Assembly: GCA_963966185.1 (NCBI GenBank) | Contig: CAWZYM010000242.1 | Span: 786,001-850,000, forward strand | DNA length: 64,000 nucleotides | DNA from: Rhabditoides inermis | Taxonomy: Eukaryota > Nematoda > Chromadorea > Rhabditida > Rhabditidae | Reading direction: 5' to 3' | In this document: piece by piece, positions 8,400 to 24,200 of the stretch | How positions within the stretch are numbered: position 1 is the first letter of the stretch | How the letters are laid out: every line of letters begins with the position of its first letter | Notes under the pieces: generated by a model | Databases searched by the model: none | What the model saw: the letters and a program-made list of their open reading frames with translations, nothing else | Told to the model about the DNA's origin: nothing | Position numbers and translations under genes: made by a program

Positions 8400-9940
8400 T
8401 GTCCTGTTAAGCGAGCACATAAGGGACAGATAATAGAGTGCCTACTATTATCTGACAGTCTCCCATGTGATTCCTCATTCCCTGATCTCTTAAATTAATC
8501 ACATGCAAATTACGTCGATGCATGTGATTCATTTGAGTCTTCCGTTTATTGTGCGCATTGTCCTGTTCAGCGAGCACATAAGGGACTGAAAATAGAGTGC
8601 CTACTATCATCTGACAGTCTCCCATGTCATTCCCTGATCTCCTAGAATAATCACAAGCATGCAAATTACGTCGATGCATGTGATTCATTTGAATCTTCCG
8701 CTGTTTGTGCGCATTGTCCTGTTCAGCGAGCACATAAGGGACAGAAAATAGAGTGCCTACTATCATCTGACAGTCTCCCATGTCATTCCCTGATCTCCTA
8801 GAATAATCACATGCATGCAAATTGCGTCGATGCATGTGAATCATTTGAATCTTCCTCTATTTGTGCGCATTGTCCTGTTCAACGAGCACATAAGGGACAG
8901 AAAATAGAGTGCCTACTATCATCTGACAGTCTCCCATGTCATTCCCTGATCTCCTAGAATAATCACAAGCATGCAAATTACGTCGATGCATGTGATTCAT
9001 TTGAATCTTCCGCTGTTTGTGCGCATTGTCCTGTTCAGCGAGCACATAAGGGACAGAAAATAGAGTGCCTACTATCATCTGACAGTCTCCCATGTCATTC
9101 CCTGATCTCCTAGAATAATCACATGCATGACAATTGCGTCGATGCATGTGAATCATTTGAATCTTCCTCTATTTGTGCGCATTGTCCTGTTCAGCGAGCA
9201 CATAAGGGACAGAAAACAGAGTGCCTACTATCATCTGACAGTCTCCCATGTCATTCCCTGATCTCCTAGAATAATCACATGCATGCAAATTACGTCGATG
9301 CATGTGATTCATTTGAATCTTCCGCTATTTGTGCGCAATGTCCTGTTCAGCGAGCACATAAGGGACAGAACATAGAGTGCCTACTATCATCTGACAGTCT
9401 CCCATGTCATTCCCTGATCTCCTAGAATAATCACATGCATGCAAATTACGTCGATGCATGTGAATCATTTGAATCTTCCGCTATTTGTGCGCATTGTCCT
9501 GTTAAGCGAGCACATAAGGGACAGATAATAGAGTGCCTACTATTATCTGACAGTCTCCCATGTGATTCCTCATTCCCTGATCTCTTAAATTAAGCACATG
9601 CAAATTACGTCGATGCATGTGATTCATTTGAGTCTTCCGTTTATTGTGCGCATTGTCCTGTTCAGCGAGCACATAAGGGACTGAAAATAGAGTGCCTACT
9701 ATCATCTGACAGTCTCCCATGTCATTCCCTGATCTCCTAGAATAATCACAAGCATGCAAATTACGTCGATGCATGTGATTCATTTGAATCTTCCGCTGTT
9801 TGTGCGCATTGTCCTGTTCAGCGAGCACATAAGGGACAGAAAATAGAGTGCCTACTATCATCTGACAGTCTCCCATGTCATTCCCTGATCTCCTAGAATA
9901 ATCACATGCATGCAAATTGCGTCGATGCATGTGAATCATT
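8400..9940 (+). repeat. tandem duplication of a 1095-bp segment containing a 159-bp monomer
   Basis: The run from about 8403 to 8845 recurs at 9498 to 9940, an offset of 1095 bp, which is six 156-bp monomers plus one of 159 bp. Both copies share TTAAGCGAGCAC, the TTCCTCATTCC insertion and CTTAAATTAA or CTTAAATTAAG near the same place. A third related copy lies at about 12170-12445. Confidence 0.7.
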
Positions 9941-10254
9941 TGAATCTTCCTCTATTTGTGCGCATTGTCCTGTTCAACGAGCACATAAGGGACAGAAAAT
10001 AGAGTGCCTACTATCATCTGACAGTCTCCCATGTCATTCCCTGATCTCCTAGAATAATCACATGCATGCAAATTACGTCGATGCATGTGATTCATTTGAA
10101 TCTTCCGCTATTTGTGCGCATTGTCCTGTTCAGCGAGCACATAAGGGACAGAAAACAGAGTGCCTACTATCATCTGACAGTCTCCCATGTCATTCCGTGA
10201 TCTCCTAGAATAATCACATGCATGCAAATTACGTCGATGCATGTGATTCATTTG

Positions 10255-10282
10255 GACCTTCCGCTATTTGAATTTGTGCGCA
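10255..10282 (+). repeat. first of several 162-bp monomers with a 6-base insertion
   Basis: This monomer reads CCGCTATTTGAATTTGTGCG where the usual form is CCGCTATTTGTGCG, an insertion of six bases. The same insertion occurs near 14970, 15597, 17325, 20288, 20927 and 22483, always after GGACCTTCC. A variant with TTTTAATTTG is near 11523. These monomers are useful tags for tracing segment duplications. Confidence 0.8.
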
Positions 10283-13200
10283 TTGTCCTGTTCAGCGAGC
10301 ACATAAGGGACAGTAAAGAGAGTGCCTACTATCATCTGACAGTCTCCCATGTCATTCCCTGATCTCCTAGACTAATCACATGCATGCAAATTACGTCGAT
10401 GCATGTGATTTATTTGGATCTTTCGCTATTTGTGCGCATTGTCCTGTTCAGCGAGCACACAAGGGACTGAAAATAGAGTGCCTACTATCATCTGACAGTC
10501 TCCCATGTCATTCCCTGATCTCCTAGAATAATCACAAGCATGCAAATTACGTCGATGCATGTGATTCATTTGAATCTTCCGCTGTTTGTGCGCATTGTCC
10601 TGTTCAGCGAGCACATAAGGGACAGAAAATAGAGTGCCTACTATCATCTGACAGTCTCCCATGTCATTCCCTGATCTCCTAGAATAATCACATGCATGCA
10701 AATTGCGTCGATGCATGTGAATCATTTGAATCTTCCTCTATTTGTGCGCATTGTCCTGTTCAACGAGCACATAAGGGACAGAAAATAGAGTGCTTACTAT
10801 CATCTGACAGTCTCCCATGTTATTCCCTGATCTCCTAGAATAATCACATGCATGCAAATTACGTCGATGCATGTGATTCATTTGAATCTTCCGCTACATA
10901 TTTGTGCGCATTGTCCTGTTCAGCGAGCACATAAGGGACAGAAAACAGAGTGCCTACTATCATCTGACAGTCTCCCATGTCGTTCCCTGATCTCCTAGAA
11001 TAATCACATGCATGCAAATTACGTCGATGCATGTGATTCATTTGAATCTTCCGCTATTTGTGCGCATTGTCCTGTTCAGCGAGCACATAAGGGACAGAAA
11101 ACAGAGTGCCTACTATCATCTGACAGTCTCCCATGTCATTCCCTGATCTCCTAGAATAATCACATGCATGCAAATTACGTCGATGCATGTGATTCATTTG
11201 AACCTTCCGCTATTTGTGCGTGTTGTCCTGTTCAGCGAGCACATAAGGGCCAGAAAATAGAGTGCCTACTATCATCTGACAGTCTCCCATGTCATTCCCT
11301 GATCTCCTAGAATAATCACATGCATGCAAATTGCGTCGATGCATGTGAATCATTTGAATCTTCCTCTATTTGTGCGCATTGTCCTGTTCAACGAGCACAT
11401 AAGGGACAGAAAATAGAGTGCCTACTATCATCTGACAGTCTCCCATGTCATTCCCTGATCTCCTAGAATAATCACATGCATGCAAATTACGTCGATGCAT
11501 GTGATTCATTTGGACCTTCCGCTATTTTAATTTGTGCGCATTGTCCTGTTCAGCGAGCACTTAAGGGACAGATAATAGAGTGCCTACTATCATCTGACAG
11601 TCTCCCATGTTATTCCCTGATCTCCTAGAATAATCACATGCATGCAAATTACGTCGATGCATGTGATTCATTTGAATCTTCCGCTATTTGTGCGCATTGT
11701 CCTGTTCAGCGAGCACATAAGGGACAGAAAATAGAGTGCCTAATATCATCTGACAGTCTCCCATGTCATTCCCTGATCTCCTAGAATAATCACATGCATG
11801 CAAATTACGTCGATGCATGTGAATCATTTGAATCTTCCGCTATTTGTGCGCAATGTCCTGTTCAGCGAGCACATAAGGGACAGAACATAGAGTGCCTACT
11901 ATCATCTGACAGTCTCCCATGTCATTCCCTGATCTCCTAGAATAATCACATGCATGCAAATTACGTCGATGCATGTGAATCATTTGAATCTTCCGCTATT
12001 TGTGCGCAATGTCCTGTTCAGCGAGCACATAAGGGACAGAACATAGAGTGCCTACTATCATCTGACAGTCTCCCATGTCATTCCCTGATCTCCTAGAATG
12101 ATCACATGCATGCAAATTACGTCGATGCATGTGAATCATTTGAATCTTCCGCTATTTGTGCGCATTGTCCTGTTAAGCGAGCACATAAGGGACAGATAAT
12201 AGAGTGCCTACTATTATCTGACAGTCTCCCATGTGATTCCTCATTCCCTGATCTCTTAAATTAATCACATGCAAATGACGTCGATGCATGTGATTCATTT
12301 GAGTCTTCCGTTTATTGTGCGCATTGTCCTGTTCAGCGAGCACATAAGGGACTGAAAATAGAGTGCCTACTATCATCTGACAGTCTCCCATGTCATTCCC
12401 TGATCTCCTAGAATAATCACAAGCATGCAAATTACGTCGATGCATGTGATGTGATTCATTTGAATCTTCCGCTGTTTGTGCGCATTGTCCTGTTCAGCGA
12501 GCACATAAGGGACAGAAAATAGAGTGCCTACTATCATCTGACAGTCTCCCATGTCATTCCCTGATCTCCTAGACTAATCACATGCATGCAAATTACGTCG
12601 ATGCATGTGATTTATTTGGATCTTTCGCTATTTGTGCGCATTGTCCTGTTCAGCGAGCACACAAGGGACTGAAAATACAGTGCCTACTATCATCTGACAG
12701 TCTCCCATGTCATTCCCTGATCTCCTAGACTAATCACATGCATGCAAATTACGTCGATGCATGTGATTTATTTGGATCTTTCGCTATTTGTGCGCATTGT
12801 CCTGTTCAGCGAGCACACAAGGGACTGAAAATAGAGTGCCTACTATCATCTGACAGTCTCCCATGTCATTCCCTGATCTCCTAGAATAATCACAAGCATG
12901 CAAATTACGTCGATGCATGTGATTCATTTGAATCTTCCGCTGTTTGTGCGCATTGTCCTGTTCAGCGAGCACATAAGGGACAGAAAATAGAGTGCCTACT
13001 ATCATCTGACAGTCTCCCATGTCATTCCCTGATCTCCTAGAATAATCACATGCATGCAAATTGCGTCGATGCATGTGAATCATTTGAATCTTCCTCTATT
13101 TGTGCGCATTGTCCTGTTCAACGAGCACATAAGGGACAGAAAATAGAGTGCCTACTATCATCTGACAGTCTCCCATGTTATTCCCTGATCTCCTAGAATA

Positions 13201-15266
13201 ATCACATGCATGCAAATTACGTCGATGCATGTGATTCATTTGAATCTTCCGCTATTTGTGCGCATTGTCCTGTTCAGCGAGCACATAAGGGACAGAAAAC
13301 AGAGTGCCTACTATCATCTGACAGTCTCCCATGTCATTCCCTGATCTCCTAGAATAATCACATGCATGCAAATTACGTCGATGCATGTGATTTATTTGAA
13401 CCTTCCGCTATTTGTGCGTGTTGTCCTGTTCAGCGAGCACATAAGGGACAGAAAATAGAGTGCCTACTATCATCTGACAGTCTCCCATGTCATTCCCTGA
13501 TCTCCTAGAATAATCACATGCATGCAAATTACGTCGATGCATGTGATTTATTTGAATCTTCCGCTGTTTGTGCGCATTGTCCTGTTCAGCGAGCACATAA
13601 GGGACAGAAAATAGAGTGCCTACTATCATCTGACAGTCTCCCATGTCATTCCCTGATCTCCTAGAATAATCACATGCATGCAAATTGCGTCGATGCATGT
13701 GAATCATTTGAATCTTCCTCTATTTGTGCGCATTGTCCTGTTCAACGAGCACATAAGGGACAGAAAATAGAGTGCCTACTATCATCTGACAGTCTCCCAT
13801 GTCATTCCCTGATCTCCTAGAATAATAACAAGCATGCAAATTACGTCGATGCATGTGATTCATTTGAATCTTCCGCTGTTTGTGCGCATTGTCCTGTTCA
13901 GCGAGCACATAAGGGACAGAAAATAGAGTGCCTACTATCATCTGACAGTCTCCCATGTCATTCCCTGATCTCCTAGAATAATCACATGCATGCAAATTGC
14001 GTCGATGCATGTGAATCATTTGAATCTTCCTCTATTTGTGCGCATTGTCCTGTTCAACGAGCACATAAGGGACAGAAAATAGAGTGCCTACTATCATCTG
14101 ACAGTCTCCCATGTTATTCCCTGATCTCCTAGAATAATCACATGCATGCAAATTACGTCGATGCATGTGATTCATTTGAATCTTCCGCTATTTGTGCGCA
14201 TTGTCCTGTTCAGCGAGCACATAAGGGACAGAAAACAGAGTGCCTACTATCATCTGACAGTCTCCCATGTCATTCCCTGATCTCCTAGAATAATCACATG
14301 CATGCAAATTACGTCGATGCATGTGATTTATTTGAACCTTCCGCTATTTGTGCGTGTTGTCCTGTTCAGCGAGCACATAAGGGACAGAAAATAGAGTGCC
14401 TACTATCATCTGACAGTCTCCCATGTCATTCCCTGATCTCCTAGAATAATCACATGCATGCAAATTACGTCGATGCATGTGATTTATTTGAATCTTCCGC
14501 TGTTTGTGCGCATTGTCCTGTTCAGCGAGCACATAAGGGACAAAAAATAGAGTGCCTACTATCATCTGACAGTCTCCCATGTCATTCCCTGATCTCCTAG
14601 AATAATCACATGCATGCAAATTGCGTCGATGCATGTGAATCATTTGAATCTTCCTCTATTTGTGCGCATTGTCCTGTTCAACGAGCACATAAGGGACAGA
14701 AAATAGAGTGCCTACTATCATCTGACAGTCTCCCATGTCATTCCCTGATCTCCTAGAATAATCACATGCATGCAAATTACGTCGATGCATGTGATTCATT
14801 TGAATCTTCCGCTATTTGTGCGCATTGTCCTGTTCAGCGAGCACATAAGGGACAGAAAACAGAGTGCCTACTATCATCTGACAGTCTCCCATGTCATTCC
14901 CTGATCTCCTAGAATAATCACATGCATGCAAATTACGTCGATGCATGTGATTCATTTGGACCTTCCGCTATTTGAATTTGTGCGCATTGTCCTGTTCAGC
15001 GAGCACATAAGGGACAGTAAAGAGAGTGCCTACTATCATCTGACAGTCTCCCATGTCATTCCCTGATCTCCTAGACTAATCACATGCATGCAAATTACGT
15101 CGATGCATGTGATTTATTTGGATCTTTCGCTATTTGTGCGCATTGTCCTGTTCAGCGAGCACATAAGGGACAGAAAATAGAGTGCCTACTATCATCTGAC
15201 AGTCTCCCATGTCATTCCCTGATCTCCTAGAATAATCACATGCATGCAAATTGCGTCGATGCATGT

Positions 15267-18200
15267 GATCATTTGAATCTTCCTCTATTTGTGCGCATTG
15301 TCCTGTTCAACGAGCACATAAGAGACAGAAAATAGAGTGCCTACTATCATCTGACAGTCTCCCATGTCATTCCCTGATCTCCTAGAATAATCACATGCAT
15401 GCAAATTACGTCGATGCATGTGATTCATTTGAATCTTCCGCTATTTGTGCGCATTGTCCTGTTCAGCGAGCACATAAGGGACAGAAAACAGAGTGCCTAC
15501 TATCATCTGACAGTCTTCCATGTCATTCCCTGATCTCCTAGAATAATCACATGCATGCAAATTACGTCGATGCATGTGATTCATTTGGACCTTCCGCTAT
15601 TTGAATTTGTGCGCATTGTCCTGTTCAGCGAGCACATAAGGGACAGTAAAGAGAGTGCCTACTATCATCTGACAGTCTCCCATGTCATTCCCTGATCTCC
15701 TAGACTAATCACATGCATGCAAATTACGTCGATGCATGTGATTTATTTGGATCTTTCGCTATTTGTGCGCATTGTCCTGTTCAGCGAGCACATAAGGGAC
15801 AGAAAATAGAGTGCCTACTATCATCTGACAGTCTCCCATGTCATTCCCTGATCTCCTAGAATAATCACATGCATGCAAATTGCGTCGATGCATGTGAATC
15901 ATTTGAATCTTCCTCTATTTGTGCGCATTGTCCTGTTCAGCGAGCACATAAGGGACAGAAAATAGAGTGCCTACTATCATCTGACAGTCTCCCATGTCAT
16001 TCCCTGATCTCCTAGAATAATCACATGCATGCAAATTGCGTCGATGCATGTGAATCATTTGAATCTTCCTCTATTTGTGCGCATTGTCCTGTTCAACGAG
16101 CACATAAGGGACAGAAAATAGAGTGCCTACTATCATCTGACAGTCTCCCATGTTATTCCCTGATCTCCTAGAATAATCACATGCATGCAAATTACATCGA
16201 TGCATGTGATTCATTTGAATCTTCCGCTATTTGTGCGCATTGTCCTGTTCAGCGAGCACATAAGGGACAGAAAACAGAGTGCCTACTATCATCTGACAGT
16301 CTCCCATGTCATTCCCTGATCTCCTAGAATAATCACATGCATGCAAATTACGTCGATGCATGTGATTCATTTGAACCTTCCGCTATTTGTGCGTGTTGTC
16401 CTGTTCAGCGAGCACAAAAGGGACAGAAAATAGAGTGCCTACTATCATCTGATAGTATCCCATGTAATTCCCTGATCTCCTAGAATAATCACATGCATGC
16501 AAATTACGTCGATGTATGTGATTTATTTGGATCTTTCGCTATTTGTGCGCATTGTCCTGTTCAGCGAGCACATAAGGGACTGAAAATAGAGTGCCTACTA
16601 TCATCTGACAGTCTCCCATGTCATTCCCTGATCTCCTAGAATAATCACATGCATGCAAATTGCGTCGATGCATGTGAATCATTTGAATCTTCCTCTATTT
16701 GTGCGCATTGTCCTGTTCAACGAGCACATAAGGGACAGAAAATAGAGTGCCTACTATCATCTGACAGTCTCCCATGTCATTCCCTGATCTCCTAGAATAA
16801 TCACATGCATGCAAATTACGTCGATGCATGTGATTCATTTGAATCTTCCGCTATTTGTGCGCATTGTCCTGTTCAGCGAGCACATAAGGGACAGAAAACA
16901 GAGTGCCTACTATCATCTGACAGTCTCCCATGTCATTCCCTGATCTCCTAGAATAATCACATGCATGCAAATTGCGTCGATGCATGTGAATCATTTGAAT
17001 CTTCCTCTATTTGTGCGCATTGTCCTGTTCAACGAGCACATAAGGGACAGAAAATAGAGTGCCTACTATCATCTGACAGTCTCCCATGTCATTCCCTGAT
17101 CTCCTAGAATAATCACATGCATGCAAATTACGTCGATGCATGTGATTCATTTGAATCTTCCGCTATTTGTGCGCATTGTCCTGTTCAGCGAGCACATAAG
17201 GGACAGAAAACAGAGTGCCTACTATCATCTGACAGTCTCCCATGTCATTCCCTGATCTCCTAGAATAATCACATGCATGCAAATTACGTCGATGCATGTG
17301 ATTCATTTGGACCTTCCGCTATTTGAATTTGTGCGCATTGTCCTGTTCAGCGAGCACATAAGGGACAGTAAAGAGAGTGCCTACTATCATCTGACAGTCT
17401 CCCATGTCATTCCCTGATCTCCTAGACTAATCACATGCATGCAAATTACGTCGATGCATGTGATTTATTTGGATCTTTCGCTATTTGTGCGCATTGTCCT
17501 GTTCAGCGAGCACATAAGGGACAGAAAAGAGAGTGCCTACTATCATCTGACAGTCTCCCATGTCATTCCCTGATCTCCTAGAATAATCACATGCATGCAA
17601 ATTACGTCGATGCATGTGATTCATTTGAACCTTCCGCTATTTGTGCGTGTTGTCCTGTTCAGCGAGCACATAAGGGACAGAAAATAGAGTGCCTACTATC
17701 ATCTGATAGTATCCCATGTCATTCCCTGATCTCCTAGAATAATCACATGCATGCAAATTACGTCGATGCATGTGATTTATTTGGATCTTTCGCTATTTGT
17801 GCGCATTGTCCTGTTCAGCGAGCACATAAGGGACAGAAAATAGAGTGCCTACTATCATCTGATAGTATCCCATGTCATTCCCTGATCTCCTAGAATAATC
17901 ACATGCATGCAAATTACGTCGATGCATGTGATTTATTTGGATCTTTCGCTATTTGTGCGCATTGTCCTGTTCAGCGAGCACATAAGGGACAGAAAATGGA
18001 GTGCCTACTATCATCTGACAGTCTCCCATGTCATTCCCTGATCTCCTAGAATAATCACATGCATGCAAATTACGTCGATGCATGTGATTCATTTGAATCT
18101 TCCGCTATTTGTGCGCAATGTCCTGTTCAGCGAGCACATAAGGGACAGAAAATAGAGTGCCTACTATCATCTGACAGTCTCCCATGTCATTCCCTGATTT

Positions 18201-21200
18201 CCTAGAATAATTACATGCATGCAAATTACGTCGATGCATGTGATTCATTTGAATCTTCCGCTATTTGTGCGCAATGTCCTGTTCAGCGAGCACATAAGGG
18301 ACAGAAAATAGAGTGCCTACTATCATCTGACAGTCTCCCATGTCATTCCCTGATTTCCTAGAATAATTACATGCATGCAAATTACGTCGATGCATGTGAT
18401 TCATTTGAATCTTCCGCTATTTGTGCGCATTGTCCTGTTCAGCGAGCACATAAGGGACAGAAAATAGAGTGCCTTCAATCATCTGACAGTCTCCCATGTC
18501 ATTCCCTGATCTCCTAGAATAATCACATGCATGCAAATTACGTCGATGCATGTGATTCATTTGAATCTTCCGCTATTTGTGCGCATTGTCCTGTTCAGCG
18601 AGCACATAAGGGACAGAAAATAGAGTGCCTTCAATCATTTGACAGTCTCCCATGTCATTCCCTGATCTCCTAGAATAATCACATGCATGCAAATTACGTC
18701 GATGCATGTGATTTATTTGAATCTTCCGCTATTTGTGCGCATTGTCCTGTCCAACGAGCACATAAGGGACAGAAAATAGAGTGCCTTCAATCATCTGACA
18801 GTCTCCCATGTCATTCCCTGATCTCCTAGAATAATCACATGCATGCAAATTACGTCGATGCATGTGATTCATTTGAATCTTCCGCTATTTGTGCGCCTTG
18901 TCCTGTTCAGCGAGCACATAAGGGACAGAAAATAGAGTGCCTACTATCATCTGACAGTCTCCCATGTCATTCCCTGATCTTCTAGAATAATCACATGCAT
19001 GCAAATTACGTCGATGCATGTGATTTATTTGAATCTTCCGCTATTTGTGCGCATTGTCCTGTTCAACGAGCACATAAGGGACAGAAAATAGAGTGCCTTC
19101 AATCATCTGACAGTCTCCCATGTCATTCCCTGATCTCCTAGAATAATCACATGCATGCAAATTACGTCGATGCATGTGATTCATTTGAATCTTCCGCTAT
19201 TTGTGCGCATTGTCCTGTTCAACGAGCACATAAGGGACAGAAAACAGAGTGCCTACTATCATCTTACAGTCTCCCATGTCATTCCCTGATCTCGTAGAAT
19301 AATCACATGCATGCAAATTACATCGATGCATGTGATTCATTTGGATCTTTCGCTATTTGTGCGCATTGTCCTGTTCAGCGAGCACATAAGGGACAGAAAA
19401 TAGAGTGCCTACTATCATTTGACAGTCTCCCATGTCATTCCCTGATCTCCTAGAATAATCACATGCATGCAAATTACGTCGATGCATGTGATTCATTTGA
19501 ATCTTCCGCTATTTGTGCGCATTGTCCTGTTCAGCGAGCACATAAGGGACAGAAAATAGAGTGCCTTCAATCATCTGACAGTCTCCCATGTCATTCCCTG
19601 ATCTCCTAGAATAATCACATGCATGCAAATTACGTCGATGCATGTGATTCATTTGAATCTTCCGCTATTTGTGCGCATTGTCCTGTTCAGCGAGCACAAA
19701 AGGGACAGTAAAGAGAGTGCCTACTATCATCTGACAGTCTCCCATGTCATTCCCTGATCTCCTAGACTAATCACATGCATGCAAATTACGTCGATGCATG
19801 TGATTTATTTGGATCTTTCGCTATTTGTGCGCATTGTCCTGTTCAGCGAGCACATAAGGGACAGAAAATAGAGTGCCTACTATCATCTGACAGTCTCCCA
19901 TGTCATTCCCTGATCTCCTAGAATAATCACATGCATGCAAATTGCGTCGATGCATGTGATCATTTGAATCTTCCTCTATTTGTGCGCATTGTCCTGTTCA
20001 ACGAGCACATAAGAGACAGAAAATAGAGTGCCTACTATCATCTGACAGTCTCCCATGTCATTCCCTGATCTCCTAGAATAATCACATGCATGCAAATTAC
20101 GTCGATGCATGTGATTCATTTGAATCTTCCGCTATTTGTGCGCATTGTCCTGTTCAGCGAGCACATAAGGGACAGAAAACAGAGTGCCTACTATCATCTG
20201 ACAGTCTTCCATGTCATTCCCTGATCTCCTAGAATAATCACATGCATGCAAATTACGTCGATGCATGTGATTCATTTGGACCTTCCGCTATTTGAATTTG
20301 TGCGCATTGTCCTGTTCAGCGAGCACATAAGGGACAGTAAAGAGAGTGCCTACTATCATCTGACAGTCTCCCATGTCATTCCCTGATCTCCTAGACTAAT
20401 CACATGCATGCAAATTACGTCGATGCATGTGATTTATTTGGATCTTTCGCTATTTGTGCGCATTGTCCTGTTCAGCGAGCACATAAGGGACAGAAAATAG
20501 AGTGCCTACTATCATCTGACAGTCTCCCATGTCATTCCCTGATCTCCTAGAATAATCACATGCATGCAAATTGCGTCGATGCATGTGAATCATTTGAATC
20601 TTCCTCTATTTGTGCGCATTGTCCTGTTCAACGAGCACATAAGAGACAGAAAATAGAGTGCCTACTATCATCTGACAGTCTCCCATGTCATTCCCTGATC
20701 TCCTAGAATAATCACATGCATGCAAATTACGTCGATGCATGTGATTCATTTGAATCTTCCGCTATTTGTGCGCATTGTCCTGTTCAGCGAGCACATAAGG
20801 GACAGAAAACAGAGTGCCTACTATCATCTGACAGTCTTCCATGTCATTCCCTGATCTCCTAGAATAATCACATGCATGCAAATTACGTCGATGCATGTGA
20901 TTCATTTGGACCTTCCGCTATTTGAATTTGTGCGCATTGTCCTGTTCAGCGAGCACATAAGGGACAGTAAAGAGAGTGCCTACTATCATCTGACAGTCTC
21001 CTATGTCATTCCCTGATCTCCTAGAATAATCACATGCATGCAAATTACGTCGATGCATGTGATTTATTTGGATCTTTCGCTATTTGTGCGCATTGTCCTG
21101 TTCAGCGAGCACATAAGGGACAGAAAATAGAGTGCCTACTATCATCTGACAGTCTCCCATGTCATTCCCTGATCTCCTAGAATAATCACATGCATGCAAA

Positions 21201-24200
21201 TTGCGTCGATGCATGTGAATCATTTGAATCTTCCTCTATTTGTGCGCATTGTCCTGTTCAACGAGCACATAAGGGACAGAAAATAGAGTGCCTACTATCA
21301 TCTGACAGTCTCCCATGTTATTCCCTGATCTCCTAGAATAATCACATGCATGCAAATTACATCGATGCATGTGATTCATTTGAATCTTCCGCTATTTGTG
21401 CGCATTGTCCTGTTCAGCGAGCACATAAGGGACAGAAAACAGAGTGCCTACTATCATCTGACAGTCTCCCATGTCATTCCCTGATCTCCTAGAATAATCA
21501 CATGCATGCAAATTACGTCGATGCATGTGATTCATTTGAACCTTCCGCTATTTGTGCGTGTTGTCCTGTTCAGCGAGCACAAAAGGGACAGAAAATAGAG
21601 TGCCTACTATCATCTGATAGTATCCCATGTAATTCCCTGATCTCCTAGAATAATCACATGCATGCAAATTACGTCGATGCATGTGATTTATTTGGATCTT
21701 TCGCTATTTGTGCGCATTGTCCTGTTCAGCGAGCACATAAGGGACTGAAAATAGAGTGCCTACTATCATCTGACAGTCTCCCATGTCATTCCCTGATCTC
21801 CTAGAATAATCACATGCATGGAAATTGCGTCGATGCATGTGAATCATTTGAATCTTCCTCTATTTGTGCGCATTGTCCTGTTCAACGAGCACATAAGGGA
21901 CAGAAAATAGAGTGCCTACTATCATCTGACAGTCTCCCATGTCATTCCCTGATCTCCTAGAATAATCACATGCATGCAAATTACGTCGATGCATGTGATT
22001 CATTTGAATCTTCCGCTATTTGTGCGCATTGTCCTGTTCAGCGAGCACATAAGGGACAGAAAACAGAGTGCCTACTATCATCTGACAGTCTCCCATGTCA
22101 TTCCCTGATCTCCTAGAATAATCACATGCATGCAAATTGCGTCGATGCATGTGAATCATTTGAATCTTCCTCTATTTGTGCGCATTGTCCTGTTCAACGA
22201 GCACATAAGGGACAGAAAATAGAGTGCCTACTATCATCTGACAGTCTCCCATGTCATTCCCTGATCTCCTAGAATAATCACATGCATGCAAATTACGTCG
22301 ATGCATGTGATTCATTTGAATCTTCCGCTATTTGTGCGCATTGTCCTGTTCAGCGAGCACATAAGGGACAGAAAACAGAGTGCCTACTATCATCTGACAG
22401 TCTCCCATGTCATTCCCTGATCTCCTAGAATAATCACATGCATGCAAATTACGTCGATGCATGTGATTCATTTGGACCTTCCGCTATTTGAATTTGTGCG
22501 CATTGTCCTGTTCAGCGAGCACATAAGGGACAGTAAAGAGAGTGCCTACTATCATCTGACAGTCTCCCATGTCATTCCCTGATCTCCTAGACTAATCACA
22601 TGCATGCAAATTACGTCGATGCATGTGATTTATTTGGATCTTTCGCTATTTGTGCGCATTGTCCTGTTCAGCGAGCACATAAGGGACAGAAAAGAGAGTG
22701 CCTACTATCATCTGACAGTCTCCCATGTCATTCCCTGATCTCCTAGAATAATCACATGCATGCAAATTACGTCGATGCATGTGATTCATTTGAACCTTCC
22801 GCTATTTGTGCGTGTTGTCCTGTTCAGCGAGCACATAAGGGACAGAAAATAGAGTGCCTACTATCATCTGATAGTATCCCATGTCATTCCCTGATCTCCT
22901 AGAATAATCACATGCATGCAAATTACGTCGATGCATGTGATTTATTTGGATCTTTCGCTATTTGTGCGCATTGTCCTGTTCAGCGAGCACATAAGGGACA
23001 GAAAATAGAGTGCCTACTATCATCTGATAGTATCCCATGTCATTCCCTGATCTCCTAGAATAATCACATGCATGCAAATTACGTCGATGCATGTGATTTA
23101 TTTGGATCTTTCGCTATTTGTGCGCATTGTCCTGTTCAGCGAGCACATAAGGGACAGAAAATGGAGTGCCTACTATCATCTGACAGTCTCCCATGTCATT
23201 CCCTGATCTCCTAGAATAATCACATGCATGCAAATTACGTCGATGCATGTGATTCATTTGAATCTTCCGCTATTTGTGCGCAATGTCCTGTTCAGCGAGC
23301 ACATAAGGGACAGAAAATAGAGTGCCTACTATCATCTGACAGTCTCCCATGTCATTCCCTGATTTCCTAGAATAATTACATGCATGCAAATTACGTCGAT
23401 GCATGTGATTCATTTGAATCTTCCGCTATTTGTGCGCAATGTCCTGTTCAGCGAGCACATAAGGGACAGAAAATAGAGTGCCTACTATCATCTGACAGTC
23501 TCCCATGTCATTCCCTGATTTCCTAGAATAATTACATGCATGCAAATTACGTCGATGCATGTGATTCATTTGAATCTTCCGCTATTTGTGCGCATTGTCC
23601 TGTTCAGCGAGCACATAAGGGACAGAAAATAGAGTGCCTTCAATCATCTGACAGTCTCCCATGTCATTCCCTGATCTCCTAGAATAATCACATGCATGCA
23701 AATTACGTCGATGCATGTGATTCATTTGAATCTTCCGCTATTTGTGCGCATTGTCCTGTTCAGCGAGCACATAAGGGACAGAAAATAGAGTGCCTTCAAT
23801 CATTTGACAGTCTCCCATGTCATTCCCTGATCTCCTAGAATAATCACATGCATGCAAATTACGTCGATGCATGTGATTTATTTGAATCTTCCGCTATTTG
23901 TGCGCATTGTCCTGTCCAACGAGCACATAAGGGACAGAAAATAGAGTGCCTTCAATCATCTGACAGTCTCCCATGTCATTCCCTGATCTCCTAGAATAAT
24001 CACATGCATGCAAATTACGTCGATGCATGTGATTCATTTGAATCTTCCGCTATTTGTGCGCCTTGTCCTGTTCAGCGAGCACATAAGGGACAGAAAATAG
24101 AGTGCCTACTATCATCTGACAGTCTCCCATGTCATTCCCTGATCTTCTAGAATAATCACATGCATGCAAATTACGTCGATGCATGTGATTTATTTGAATC

